Source: Choristoneura fumiferana
Lineage: Eukaryota; Arthropoda; Insecta; Lepidoptera; Tortricidae
NCBI RefSeq assembly: GCF_025370935.1
Contig: NC_133477.1
Coordinates: forward strand, 15,845,656 to 15,909,655
Direction of reading: 5' to 3'
Length of the DNA stretch: 64,000 bases
The translations under genes and the position numbers were made by a program. Under the pieces are notes generated by a model. That model had not been told where the DNA came from. It ran no database searches and saw only the letters and a program-made list of their open reading frames with translations. Position 1 is the stretch's first letter. Every line of letters begins with the position of its first letter. Positions 1-11,363 of this stretch are shown here, in pieces.

Positions 1-1556
1 TTCCAATATTTCGTAGCCTAGATAGTCCATAGACGACTGCATAAACTGGCATTTTTTTAGGTTTAACGTTAAATGTGCGTTTTTTAAGAGAATTAATATC
101 TCTTCTAACTTTTCCAACGACTCCTCTTCGTTTACTGCTGCTGTCAGAAGATCGTCCAGGTACGGGATAGCCAGTTCGAAACGTCTACTACCTAACGCCT
201 TGTTTATCATATGCTGGAACACAGCAGGAGCGTTGACCAATCCGAACGGCATCCGAGTATATTCATAGTGTCCGTCCGGTGTAATGAATGCGGTTAAGTG
301 GCGTGAGCCTTCAGCTACCGGGATTTGATAATACCCAGATGCTAAGTCGAGGCTCGTGAAGAACTTTTTACCACTCAGTCTGTCCAGCTGGTCGTCAATA
401 ACAGGCATTGGATAATTGTCTTTGACTGTCTTTTTGTTAAGAGCCCTATAGTCCACGCAAAGACGGTACTCTCCGTCCTTTTTTTTAACTAGGACTATAG
501 GGCTTGCATACGGAGAATTAGACTCTCGTACGACGTCATTTGTGAGCAGTTCATCTATCATATCCCTAACAACTTTTCTTTCAGAGAAAGGCAGACGATA
601 CGGCTTGTAAGAGACCGGGGTATCGTCTGTTAATTTAATGTGCATTTCCGTTATGGGGGTTAGGCCCAGTTCCTTTGAGGAAAGTGCGAAGCAGTCTCGG
701 TATTTATTTAATAAGTTAAGTAGAGTGGTTTTATTAGTCTCAGTCACGTTTTGTCCGACATTTATCATATCCAGTGTTATCACCACTGGCTGTTGTTGTA
801 TAGGATCATTGAGGTGTTCATTATCAAGACGGATACGGTTTACTTCCTCAAAGCCCCCATTATGCCCGGAAGTTAAGCCTCGCGATGGCGGCATCTTATG
901 TGCCCTGCTCAACAGTTTACCTTTTTCGAAGATAATATTATTTTTTGACAAGTTGGATACAACTAAATGGCCGTGGCCATTTTCTAATGAATAAATTCCT
1001 TGTAATATTAAATATTCACATTTGCCTTTCATGCACATAGACGTATCGACATATACATTGGTGGTAATATTTGAATCTGTATGCACTGCTATAGTTTGTG
1101 TATCGGTTACACTCACATTATGAGTGTTAAAGAGCTCCACTTTTTCTAACGAAGTAATGTCGGTATATAAGCGCAATTCCTGACTAGTCTTATACGCGAC
1201 AACTGAGGGTAACTCCGTGAGAGTTTGGCCAATAAGCACATCAGTTTTTAACAGATTGTTTTCCACCACATATGCCTCAACATCTGCCACAACCTCATCG
1301 ATCTTTATGCTAATATCCACTCGCCCAATGGGTTCAACATATCCTGATGCAAAGCCCTTGATATTAGGCAAATTAAGTTTGCTGATCGTTAAGTTTAGAT
1401 CATCAGCTACTTTTTCTTTTATAATAGTGCACTGACTCCCGAAGTCAATGTAAGCATTATAGCCATTTACCCCATTTATTCGAACAGTTTTATAGTATTT
1501 ATCATCTTTCTCGCTGTTGTTGCCATCACTAAAATTTTTAGAATTGTTTTTTGAGT
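1..1556 (-). mobile_element. Ty3/gypsy retrotransposon pol, partial (protease and reverse transcriptase)
   Basis: The minus strand reads open from about 1556 to the window edge. It begins with a retropepsin-like segment whose catalytic motif reads YIDFGS (near 1450-1470), followed by a linker and then a reverse transcriptase. The RT carries LCVDYRALNKKT, FTSLDLASGYYQI, the MPFGL motif and the catalytic YLDD box (near 150-160). These are hallmarks of Ty3/gypsy polymerases, which copy element RNA into DNA. RNase H and integrase would lie beyond base 1 and cannot be seen. The pol frame is -1 relative to the gag frame and overlaps it, so a programmed shift or a fused product is expected. It lies antisense in a channel intron. 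No stop was seen in the visible pol, but gag is broken. Confidence 0.9.
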
Positions 1557-2668
1557 TTCTGAGGACTTAGGATTATTTTCACGGGTGAAGACCTGGCCCA
1601 ACCGACAATGTTCTTGGTCATGTCCAACTTTTTTGCATTTGTTACAAAATTTCACAGGCTTTGGGCATCTTGCAACACTGTGCCCGATTTCAGAACAATT
1701 AAAACATTTTAAAAATTTATATCTATTTGAGTCACGCAATCCAGATCCAAGAGCACTGCTGTTTTCAGGCTTACTAGATGATGGTCTTATATTATTATTA
1801 TTCAGTAACCGTTTTGGCTGATTAATGGTTTTATTTGAAACACTGCGTAGAAATTTTAACAGATCTTGGGGTCGCTGGAAATTGGAACCCTGCGCATTGA
1901 GCCTAACATTGTAGTCATATATGCCATGTACAATACAATCAACGGCATCCCTGCCAGTAAGACGACATCGATTAACTAGGGCCATTTTGTCGTGATAGTA
2001 TTCCTCAAGTGATTCTTCACGTCGACTCTTGCGATCCAACATCTCTGTCAGCTTATCTCCGCAGTTTCGATCATCCGGAAAAGTGCAAATGATGAGTTCT
2101 TGCCACTCCTCCCAAGAGAGGTCTACCGTTTGTAAGCCCTCGTACCACCGTTTGGCCAAACCTGACAGCTTTGGCAGAGCATGATAAATAATCTGCTTTT
2201 CTTTCCAATTATAGATTGATGCGATTTCATTCACTTTTCTAATCCAATCTTTAGATGTCTGTGCTTTAGAGTTTGGGTCAAATAATGGTATAACATTTTG
2301 AGCACCTACCAGAGTACTACTATTGCTCTGATGTTTATCTGCCATTAGATCAATAATCTTTTTGAGTAGTGATGTATCAGAGTCTTTGTGTTGGTGAGGA
2401 GATTCTCTTGATTTTCTTCGCATATGCTTGGATTTTCTTGATCTGCTCTGCCCATCAGAGGACAGGGAATAATCGCGCCGATTCCTCCTGGTTGAGAGTT
2501 TGCGTGAAAGCTTCCTTTTCCTGTCTCGGTAACGCCTTCTACTCTGTCTGCTACTATCTGTGGTGGTAGACGATGAGCTTGTGGAAAAATTTGAATGATG
2601 CCTTCGTGACTCAGTAGGCCTACGCTTCACTGATGATCCTGTCCTCTTCCTTTTTGCATACTTTCTCA
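1476..2668 (-). pseudogene. Ty3/gypsy gag, main part with zinc knuckles
   Basis: This open frame encodes a retrotransposon nucleocapsid/capsid protein. The N-terminal part is a serine/arginine-rich tract (about residues 1-95). A capsid-like segment follows, with WIRKVNEIASIYNW and WYEGLQTVDLSWEEW. Near the C-terminus are two zinc knuckles: CFNCSEIGHSVARC (CCHC) and CNKCKKVGHDQEHC. The frame has no ATG at its upstream end; the first possible start is a TTG. The upstream frame ending at 2666 continues the same RS-rich composition in another phase, so I infer that gag was split by a small indel. The stop is TAA at 1476-1478, inside the pol overlap. Confidence 0.85.
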
Positions 2669-3064
2669 ATTTTCATAGTCATCAGATGTCGAAGAATGCT
2701 CATAATATTTCCTTTTGGCTGAGCGTTCATAAGAACTCTTGTTACTTCTCTTACTTCGGTACTGTCTATAGGTATGTTGTTCACTTTGAGTACTTGTTGA
2801 TGTTCTAGTAAGACTTCTTGAACGGCGACCCTGTGGTCTCCTGTATCTATACTTCACTGGTGAGTATGATTGTCTACTCCTTGCCCGCATGTAGGTTTTT
2901 AATTTTCTTTTGTCACTGGTTGATAATGAACAGTCACGATAGAGCTGTCTGCTTTGGCGACTGCTAGAGCACACATGCCTTCTTTCCAGTGTTCTTTTTA
3001 TGGTATTATTGGGTAGAGGGGGTGTATATCCCTTGGAACACCCACTCTCATCAGACCGAACCAT
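2666..3064 (-). pseudogene. N-terminal part of the same gag, frame-shifted
   Basis: A frame of 132 codons starts at an ATG (3062-3064) and ends in TGA four bases into the next gag frame. It is rich in serine, arginine and tyrosine (for example RRSRSLTRTSTSTQSEQ), matching the start of the downstream frame. The simplest reading is one gag gene carrying a one- or two-base indel near 2668. A programmed shift here is possible but less likely, because no slippery heptamer is evident. I could not place a long terminal repeat or primer-binding site beyond 3064. Confidence 0.6.
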
Positions 3065-4659
3065 GACTCTGGTTGTTCGCGTGTTTCCTTATACGTACCA
3101 CTTCTGACTGTAATGAATTCCTCCTCCGAAATAAAAGTGATATTTTTCCACTTTACAGATTTATTCCAACTCAATCGCACATTGACAAATTCCCTCTGAA
3201 AGCTATTAATTTTTAATTAAAGTCTCGAGACGCACTCTCTCGCTACCACCAAAAAACACAACCCCCTCGCCCCACTGACCGCTCCTGTCAGTTCTATCAA
3301 GATGATGTTTTAGCTACTGGTAAAACAGTTAAGAAAACTTAAAATGCTAACACAACATTATGACAACAATTTTTGTTAAAGTACTAGTAAACATCTGAAA
3401 AAAATCATTGCAGCTCGAAACTCATCTTATTTGTGTTACAAATTAAACGGGATATTAATTTCACCTTTACACAAATAAACTCATAAAGTCACCAAAACTT
3501 TCAGTATGAAATGAACCAACTTTGAAGTAAGTGGAGTTACTGAAGACAGCGAGGTCACCGACAGATCCTAAATAAATACTTAGCCCGAGCTTTGTCTTGT
3601 TTGAACCATTAAATTAACTCGAACTGTAAGCTTTCTCTGCTCTAGTTGGAGCTAAACCAAAAGTTGGTACTTAAGTAATTGGACAATTGGACATGTCACT
3701 AAGTAAAGTCCAGCAAGAACTAAGGTTGGTTACAATGATTCTCTATCGTTTGCCCGAATTTCGTAGCTAATAAAATAATGTATCGTGACGTGACCCATAA
3801 ATTTACTTTCTCAAAACAATTTATTTCTGGAACAGTATTTTTTCAGAATTGTTCTAAATTTTACATAGTGTAACTTACTGCATTCCAAATGGCATTAAAA
3901 AAAAACCTGAAAACAGCACAATTTATATATTTAAGCCAAAAATTGTTGTGACAAACGAAATTTTGGGAATGTCCTATAATTATATGCTTGATAGTAAAAA
4001 ATATCACATTGTGAGTGATACAATAATATCGCATTTTCACGCTCATGAACACCGTAGTGTATGACACTAACACCTGAAGAAATAGCTACTTAACAAATCG
4101 TAACAAAGTAGTGACGAAATGTTGTTATTGACATTAGTAAATTATATTGCCATTTGCGGATATTTTTTATGCTTGGCAACCCTGCTCTGAGGCTCAAAAT
4201 GCGCGCAGCCACGCAAACACGGGCACAATGCAACTTGGCCACAAATTAAATGGCCCAGCGGTTAGACACACATCGGCACTAATTTGCAGCCACAATTTAT
4301 CGCCCCGTGCCGCCCAATTTTTCAGCTAAATGAGAAATTTGATTTATACGACGCTGATTGCAATATCCTGCAGTCGTGGGTTTGCTATGTTTGATAATGC
4401 TTTAGGTAATTTATCATATTAAACAATGACACTTGATGCAAGTTAACGAGTATCTGAATAGTAGTTTCTGACTAGACAGAAGGGGTGAAATGTAAAATGA
4501 AGATACAAATAATAATTGATTTTGATAAACTTTTATTTAACTTCAAATAGTTGTTTGTTTGTTTGTTAGCCAGATCTTGCACGACAAATGTCACCCACTA
4601 CAAAATATCAACTGTGCTTTCATTTAAATTTGATATGGACTTGACACACTTAAACTTAT
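3065..4659. other. Intronic stretch, no gene seen
   Basis: This lies upstream of the first visible channel exon, so it is intron of that gene. The part to about 3300 probably includes the 5' leader of the gypsy element: pyrimidine-rich CTCTCTCGCTACCACC at 3236-3251. The rest is AT-rich with no reading frame I can support. No second LTR was recognised. Confidence 0.5.
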
Positions 4660-4930
4660 TTTCAACCGACTTCAAAAAAAGAAGGAGTATCTCAATTCGT
4701 CTATATGTTTCTTTTGTGTGTTTGTTACGCGATAACTCCGCCAATTGTGGGCCGAATTTCAAAATTATTTTTTTGTTCTAAAGGACATACTTCTGAGGTA
4801 GTCCCATTGACACCAAGTCAGGATCTGATGATGGGATCTTAGAGAAATCGAAGGCAACCCTCTAATGTTTAAAGCACACCTATAGTGATTTTGGCATTTT
4901 TAACACCAAGTCATGTATATGTAACAGTAT
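4660..4930 (+). repeat. Lepidopteran interspersed repeat
   Basis: The opening TTTTCAACCGACTTCAAAAA followed by GGAGTATCTCAATTCGTCTA is a string I recognise as highly repeated in moth and butterfly genomes. The class is uncertain. No coding capacity is visible. Confidence 0.5.
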
Positions 4931-4996
4931 TTTCGTTAACAAACACATCAAGATGGTTTTTTTTTTCTAAACAAATTCAAATTTTGGTCAAAATCC

Positions 4997-5775
4997 ATAC
5001 TTTAATATTATAAATGCGAAAGTAACTCTGTCTGTCTGTCTGTCTGTCTGTTACGCTTTCACGCCTAAACCGCTGAACCGATTTTGATGAAATTTGGTAC
5101 AGATATAGAATAGACCTTGGGAAAGAACATAGGCTATCTTTTATCGCGAAAAAAAGGCTTTAAGGGGTTGATATAGGGGATGAAAGTTTATAAGGTGGAA
5201 GTTCGTCGCCGCCGAAGATAAAACCATGAAACTTGGCATTTAAGCACTTAATCCATACTAATATTATAAATGCGTAAGTAACTCTGTCTGTCTGTCTGTT
5301 ACGCTTTCACGCCTAAACGGCTGAACCGATTTTGATGAAATTTGGTACAGAGATAGAATAGACCTTGGGAAAAATCGATTAATCTTATTAAAGTTGCCAT
5401 TTCGGCACGTAATAACAAGTAAATGGATATTTATTCGCGCGTTATTTAAAATTCTTCCTGTGAGGGGGTGAAATAGAGGATGAAAGTTTATATGGAAGAT
5501 CGTCATTGTCGAAGATAAATCGATGGTTCTTTATGAAACTTGGCATTTGGGAACGTGATAAGAGATAAATAGACATTTGTGCACGCGTTTTTTTTAAATT
5601 CTTTCTATGAAGGGTTATATAGGGGATGAAAGTTTATATGGAAGATCGTCAATGTCGAAGATAAATTGATGGTTCTTTATGTATGAAACTTAGCATTTGG
5701 GCACTTATAAGAAATAAATAGATATTTTGTTCAAGCGTTTTTGAAAATTTTCACTGCGAGGTGATGTTAGCAGAG
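4997..5775 (+). repeat. Helitron-like short repeat, two 5' ends plus internal tandem units
   Basis: Two copies of the start TCCATACT(TT)AATATTATAAATGCG, each followed by a TCTGTCTGTCTG microsatellite and CGCCTAAACNGCTGAACCG, begin at 4997 and 5252. They are followed by three or four imperfect units built around GGGGATGAAAGTTTATATGG and GAAACTTGGCATTTGG. The start TC and the matching 3' end near 8770 (CTAGT) are typical of the short non-autonomous Helitrons of Lepidoptera (Lep1-like). The class assignment is from memory of such repeats. Confidence 0.65.
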
Positions 5776-5919
5776 GGGATGATGCAGTGTTAGCAGAGCC
5801 TTCTATGCTCCAGCAAAATGTACGCAATGGGGGGTAATTTAAGATGGCTTATTGACATAGACAGTCAGACATGAAAAAATATATTTTTCAGATTTTTCTT
5901 ATTTATTGTGCTATAAGAG

Positions 5920-6236
5920 CGATCTTTATGCAAAATTCCAAGTTTCCATGATAGCCAGAAGTACCCTATTAATAATATAAATGTTAAGGCGATTTGTATG
6001 GAAACACCTTTTTAATGACTAGGTATAGGTTTTGATTGCCTTGACTTAGAAGTTTGATTTTTTCACAGCTTTCGGGACTATTGACCTGAGTTTGGGGTTT
6101 CAATTTCAACTCGATACCGATACTCCACCCGTTTACGAGATAATGGGTCTTGATAGACAGACAGACGGACGGACGGACAGCAAAGTGATCCTATAAGGGT
6201 TCCATTTTTCCTATTGAGGTACAGAACCCTAAAAAA
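5920..6236 (+). repeat. Lepidopteran interspersed repeat with GACA/GACG microsatellite
   Basis: The block ends with a GACAGACAGACGGACGGACG tract (6156-6178), then AGTGATCCTATAAGGGTTCC and GAGGTACAGAACCCTAAAAA. This combination is a common dispersed repeat in Lepidoptera. No protein is encoded, and I cannot name its class with certainty. Confidence 0.5.
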
Positions 6237-6499
6237 CATTTGTTCCGGTGCTTTTCAAATTTCGACCTATTTAATCTTGAAAATATGGGGATGAAAGTTC
6301 TTAAGGAATTCCAAATAAATTTACTATAACTTATAAGTATATTTATCGGAAATATGTGTAGCTATGCTTAGTAAAATGCCGTCTTAATAAAAAAAGTTAT
6401 TTATTATCAACAACACAAAATATACATAGATCAAATAATAGAAAAATTAACCTAAACTTATAATATAACCTACAAACTAAGACCTAAACTACTTACAAC

Positions 6500-8434
6500 C
6501 TAAAACCCACCATTCCGCGTCGTACCCGGCTCAAAGGTGCCCATAATGCCAGCCGCATTTCCCCGCTGTATGGCCAGCGCCACCTGCTGAACCAGGTACG
6601 ACCCGGAGCGGGGGTCGCAACCCCTGTCCCGTAGCCTACGGCCCAGCTCCCACACCAAAGACTTCGCTTCAGCCCCCCAAGGACCAGCCGTCTCGACCGC
6701 AAAAGGCACGAAGTCATACGTTGGCTCCAAAGCTGAGTACTTGAGGTGCTTAGATCGCGCGGCATTCTCAGCCGCGGCTCCAGCTGACCTCGACGTACAA
6801 CCCAAGTGAGATGGCGCGAAGGTACTCACGCACGTCGCATCCCACAAGAGGCAACGTCCCCTCTGCCAAGGAACCAACGTAAGCCCATCTGGCCTCTTGC
6901 CGTCACTACGACTCAACCCCGGAGGCTCCAACACACAGGGCACATTCGCTTGCACCATCGCTCGGCCAATGAGGCCGTTGATGCAGTGATGCCGCGAGAA
7001 GCGGCCAGCACACCGCTGACAACTGAGGCCGTGGTGGCCATCCTCCTCCACCATCACCCCACACACACAACGGTGCCGCTCGCATACCTTGCACCCCAAC
7101 CTCAGTGCTACGGCTATCCTCAAGGAATCATTATCCAGCAAGGTGCCAAGCTGAGGCGATGGTAAAGCATGCAGCCACGCCCCCGCTTCAGGACGAACAA
7201 CCGCCTTAAGTCGTGCAACATCAGCGACCGAAGCACCACTCACCAACTCCCCACCAATTCGCTCGCACGCAATGTCGTCCCACTGCCTCTGTCTAGCACG
7301 ATCCACCGGCCACCGATCACCGGCACCTGACAACGACCAAACTGCCAGAGCCTCCGGCACAAAGGGCAAAGGGACCCCACCGCCATTACACGGAAGTATG
7401 CGAGCAACAAGGTCCCCCACCCCATGAGCCGAAGCCAAAAACGCAATCAGGCCAACGTCGTGCACGCGCCGCACCCCCAAACCACCACACCTCACAGGAA
7501 GGGCCGCCTGACACCATTGAGGATCATCTAGATGGACATTAATGACGCCTTCCAAAGCGCCCCTAATGGTATCGTCGAGCTGCTTAACCTCATCCTCAAA
7601 CAGCCAAGTAGGAGCCGTTCTCAACAAATACACCATCCGAGGCATGGAAAAGCAATTCCTCAACAGAGTCAAAGCGACATGCGCAGATAACTGTGTAAGG
7701 TGCCTTTGGGCCAAAACTAGTGCCTGCCTCTTGGCTTCAAGGGCCGAAGTAACTCCTTCGGGAAAAATCGGCGCACCAAGCAAGTTCAACTCTGCCTTAT
7801 TCAAAATCTTTATCCCCGGGATCAAAGATTGAAAGCTCTCCAGAGATCCCTCGCTCAACGCCCCGCATGCGTACAGCTCACACTTACCCGAATTAATCTC
7901 CAACCCTATCTCCCTTAAAGCAGGCACAAGCTTCTCTAAGTCGGCCAACACCACCTCAGGATCCCCGCCTATTGTGCCATCATCCAGGTACCAAACGTTC
8001 AATGGTGAGGCCAAATCTGTGACGATTCCGTGAATCGCGAGGCAAAACACCAACGGCCCCAACGGATCCCCCTGCTGCGCACCCACCTGCGAGGACACCA
8101 AACTACCGTTGAAATAAAGGTGACTTGTCTTGTGGTAGCATTGGTGCAGAAAGGGGTATAGTGAAGGGACTTTATTTAGTACTTCCTTCAATATTACATC
8201 CCTCTCAACACTGTTAAACGCATTTTTAATGTCAACCTTCACCACAACGGCACCGGCAGCCTCGCCTGTGAATACGAAGGATCGCGTGGCATGTATAGCC
8301 GCTTCACAACCCTGAGCCGTACCAAATCCCACCTGCTTAGGTTGGAGATACCCCGTCATCCCGGTACGCACCGCCCTACAGCCCAACTTTGCCGTCAGCC
8401 GCCGAAACGTCGACCCCACCGCGATTGGCCGGTG
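6500..8434 (-). CDS. 5'-truncated retroelement ORF: reverse transcriptase + zinc motif + restriction-like endonuclease
   Basis: About 644 codons are open without a stop. The RT begins abruptly with RPIAVGSTFRRL, three codons after an upstream TAA, so the N-terminal half of the element is missing. RT landmarks are KVDIKNAFNSV, GAQQGDPLGPLVF and the catalytic box VWYLDDGTIGG. A cysteine/histidine cluster follows (CKVCERHRCVCG, then GHHGLSCQRC). The end carries RPDG, then WDATCVSTFA, then FVPFAVETAGPWG, which fits a PD-(D/E)XK restriction-like endonuclease as in R2-type non-LTR elements. This combination copies RNA at a nicked target. YLDD rather than FADD sets it apart from ordinary R2. It is GC-rich compared with its AT-rich surroundings, and the long intact frame suggests a fairly recent insertion. 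No poly(A) tail or target duplication was found. Confidence 0.8.
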   Translation of the reverse strand, partial: HRPIAVGSTFRRLTAKLGCRAVRTGMTGYLQPKQVGFGTAQGCEAAIHATRSFVFTGEAAGAVVVKVDIKNAFNSVERDVILKEVLNKVPSLYPFLHQCYHKTSHLYFNGSLVSSQVGAQQGDPLGPLVFCLAIHGIVTDLASPLNVWYLDDGTIGGDPEVVLADLEKLVPALREIGLEINSGKCELYACGALSEGSLESFQSLIPGIKILNKAELNLLGAPIFPEGVTSALEAKRQALVLAQRHLTQLSAHVALTLLRNCFSMPRMVYLLRTAPTWLFEDEVKQLDDTIRGALEGVINVHLDDPQWCQAALPVRCGGLGVRRVHDVGLIAFLASAHGVGDLVARILPCNGGGVPLPFVPEALAVWSLSGAGDRWPVDRARQRQWDDIACERIGGELVSGASVADVARLKAVVRPEAGAWLHALPSPQLGTLLDNDSLRIAVALRLGCKVCERHRCVCGVMVEEDGHHGLSCQRCAGRFSRHHCINGLIGRAMVQANVPCVLEPPGLSRSDGKRPDGLTLVPWQRGRCLLWDATCVSTFAPSHLGCTSRSAGAAAENAARSKHLKYSALEPTYDFVPFAVETAGPWGAEAKSLVWELGRRLRDRGCDPRSGSYLVQQVALAIQRGNAAGIMGTFEPGTTRNGGF

Positions 8435-8577
8435 TTAATTATAATACTACCCTCCTAACTTACAATAAAGGTGTCAATAGTTCAATATGAAGAATTAAAT
8501 ACTCCTTTTGTGTTGGCAGGGTAGAATACACGTCGTATTGCTAAAATGTGGCTTCCCGCAAAATATTTATGTTTTAC

Positions 8578-8602
8578 CATAGCATGGATGGATGGATGGA
8601 AA
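8578..8602 (+). repeat. GGAT microsatellite
   Basis: A short tetranucleotide run (GCATGGATGGATGGATGG) is followed by an A-rich tract. Confidence 0.8.
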
Positions 8603-8735
8603 ACAAAAAAAAAATAGTTTATATTTATAGCAATGTATTAAAATAGATTATTAATTTCAGTAAACCGTAGAAGTTTCTATGTGCTATTATTGGCAGAATA
8701 GGTATCCTAAATAAATTAAATACTTCCCAAAGTTA

Positions 8736-8772
8736 CTATTCTACGCGGACGAAGTCGCGGGCAAAAGCTAGT
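8736..8772 (+). repeat. Helitron-like 3' terminus
   Basis: The sequence CTACGCGGACGAAGTCGCGG can form a small GC-rich hairpin and is followed by GCAAAAGCTAGT. Helitrons end in CTRR preceded by a short hairpin, so this is a plausible 3' end. It is in the same orientation as the 5' ends at 4997 and 5252, and the RT gene lies between them. Confidence 0.65.
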
Positions 8773-10868
8773 AATTTTACTAATTTATTAAAATCCCTAA
8801 GCTCAGCACAGACACTAAAACTATACCAATTACACTCGTACTTTTACGTTCATGTAACCTAGTCTTTATATTTAAGTGAAACGTCTTCATCAAACCAGAC
8901 GCCAACCATTCACTGACGGGATTCCATCGATTACCTACACGAAGGCTCTATAATTGAGCACCGCTCGTTTGCGCAAAACTGCAACTCAGCAATAATAGCT
9001 TCACAAAGCTCAGCAGTTGCACAATTTAACGTTTTTCCTTTTGCAACTGAACACCATTATAGCAAGTTAATTATAAAACTGAAAACCTCAGACATGCCAG
9101 CTATATTTCTTTATTTTACTACTCATACTTTTATTATTTCAAAAATACTTAAATCGTATGTTTTGCTAAGTCAGTTATTCTACTTGATTTCTAATTGTAC
9201 ACTCTTAATTTGTGCTTACCAAATGCACTTCGCCGTTTTTTGAAGAAAATCATAACTAACAGAAAAACGGCGGTAGTATAAAAATTTACATCTATACATA
9301 TTTGATGATGAGGTATTGTTTATTAATGTGTTTGCACCTATATGATAATCTCTGAACCAACTGAATCAAATTTGAAAATTCTTTCACAAATACAATGCTA
9401 AACTACATGATTAACATAGACTTTACTCTTCATTTCAATTATTTAATATCTACTATAGGGTGTAAGATGATACTAACAAATAATAATGGAATGAAATTAT
9501 TAAATTTAATCTAATTTAATAGCCTACTTTTTCTCTCGTTATGGATAACATCTAGTAGAACGCAGAGAAAGAGGAAATATTTTTATATTAGCCTCGTGCC
9601 TTCAGGTTACCAGGACATTAGCCTTTTTCCAAAGCAATTTGCAGCACGAAGGCCATTTACGGCTGACACTCGGTAATTGTGGTCACTGAATAATTCACTA
9701 ACTATGAAAACGAAGTTTTAATGTTTTGGAACATTTCGATACCAATTATCAGTAATTATTTTATTGATCGTGTAATTTATTTCATGTACGAGTTGCACTG
9801 GTCGCTATTACAATATACTATCTATTAGCCAACTTCTATCTACTATCTTTATAGTGTCACAAAATTGATTAAAAATATTTAAGCCAGTGATAAGGTAGTT
9901 TTAATCATATCATCATATTGTTAATTTTTCAAGAGCATTTGATTCAGTTTGACAAATAAGTATAATATAGCTGATGTTCAAAGGACAATGAGTTGAAGAC
10001 GCTGGATCAAAATTTTCGTTAAAAAATATTTTCAGGGGTGTTCATTTAGACTTGCTAGAACACTGGACAAAATATTCTGGACTCAATTTTATTACATAAA
10101 CAAGTAGGCTAAAAGTTTATATAAATAACTTACAAACACACACACAACTATCACGCCTTAGCAATAATAGGTTTTAAGTTTGACAAAAACGGTAGGTACA
10201 ATAGTGACAGGTTGCTAGCCTATAAATAACTTAACAGAACAATTATCACCTACTTTTAGATGTGGCAAGTCCGATCCATACTGTAGTTATGATAAATGTC
10301 GTGATAGATGCAGTGTGTAGTGTAGTGTATGTACATTTACACAATTCAGATCTCTGACCTAGGAAGGTAGAGCTTAAATATCTGACAGTATTGGGAAAGT
10401 CACAAACTAACCGTATATTTATTGAGCAAGTACTTAACTACGTTTTACGAATACAGATTCTTAGAAGCAGTCATATTTTATCCTAATAATGGAAACACTG
10501 AAATGGGTAAATTCGTTTCTACTAATGCGTTCCCACATTCGCCTTAAACGCAAATAAATTATGTGTGGGGAGACGTACAATCAAGCAATCGATAAATTCA
10601 TTTGAATATACATCACTGTCGTATGTGGTATCAGTTCTGGTACTAGGGATAGTTGTGGATATGAAAATCGGAAATCGTTTTTTAAAAGTAGTGAGTAGTT
10701 GAAAAAATATTCAAAAGATGTGTTTATCTACAGTCTAGAGTTAAAAAGCCCAACCATTAAGCCTAGGTTAAGGATGAAAATTCCATATATTTTAACACTC
10801 ATTAACCCGGAGATATTTGACTATGGTCCTTGAAAGTCCGCCTTCATCTTTACCAAACCCTAACAATT
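8773..10868. other. Intronic stretch, no gene seen
   Basis: AT-rich DNA upstream of the first channel exon in the window. I searched it for domain I S1-S4 channel sequence and saw none, so those exons must lie to the left of base 1. Confidence 0.5.
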
Positions 10869-11334
10869 GGGAATGGATGAAAATTTTAGAAACGCTTGAA
10901 ACTTTTTTTATCGATAGGAATAACCTTTCTAATTAACAGAAAAAAAAATCAGATTTTTAAGTAGCATCAATTAATTTAAAAAAAGAAAGAGTTTTCTTTG
11001 CCGACAAATTACGATAGTCCGGTCGGTTACGAGTTGTTCCATTGCCCAGAATAAAAAAAAATTGTGTCTGACTCTTTCGTTTTGACAGGTGACACTCTTT
11101 ACCGGTCAGTCAGGATAACGAGTCAAAGACACATTTTTATTTTTTTGATCTGGGCTATGGAACAACCCGTAACCAACCGTATTATCGTAACTAATTTGGT
11201 GGTAAAGAAAACTTTTTCATTTCTTAAAATGAATTGATGCTACTTAAAAAATCTGATTTTTTTTCTGTTAATGAAAAGGTTATTCCTATCGATAAAAAAA
11301 GTTTCAAGCGTATCTAAAATTTTCATCCATTCCC
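10869..11334. repeat. Long inverted repeat (foldback, MITE-like)
   Basis: The left arm starts GGGAATGGATGAAAATTTTA. The right arm ends with its reverse complement, TAAAATTTTCATCCATTCCC. Further matching blocks inside include ATCGATAGGAATAACCTTT against AAAGGTTATTCCTATCGAT, and TAAGTAGCATCAATT against its complement. The arms are roughly 200 bases each, around a short centre near 11083-11115. No ORF is present. It ends 29 bases before the splice acceptor of the first channel exon. Confidence 0.85.
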
Positions 11335-11363
11335 CATTCACCCTTGATTTTTTTTCTCCACAG

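Noticed and set aside
3065..3300. Candidate LTR and primer-binding site of the gypsy element
   Set aside because: No second LTR is in the window and no convincing 18-base tRNA complement was found, so the boundary cannot be set.
5023..5051. Possible CRISPR-like or tandem array
   Set aside because: It is a TCTG microsatellite inside a eukaryotic dispersed repeat; no spacers, and the DNA is insect nuclear.
6806..7165. Plus-strand frame of 119 codons in the RT gene
   Set aside because: It is the antisense shadow of the long RT/endonuclease ORF on the minus strand, whose motifs are clear.
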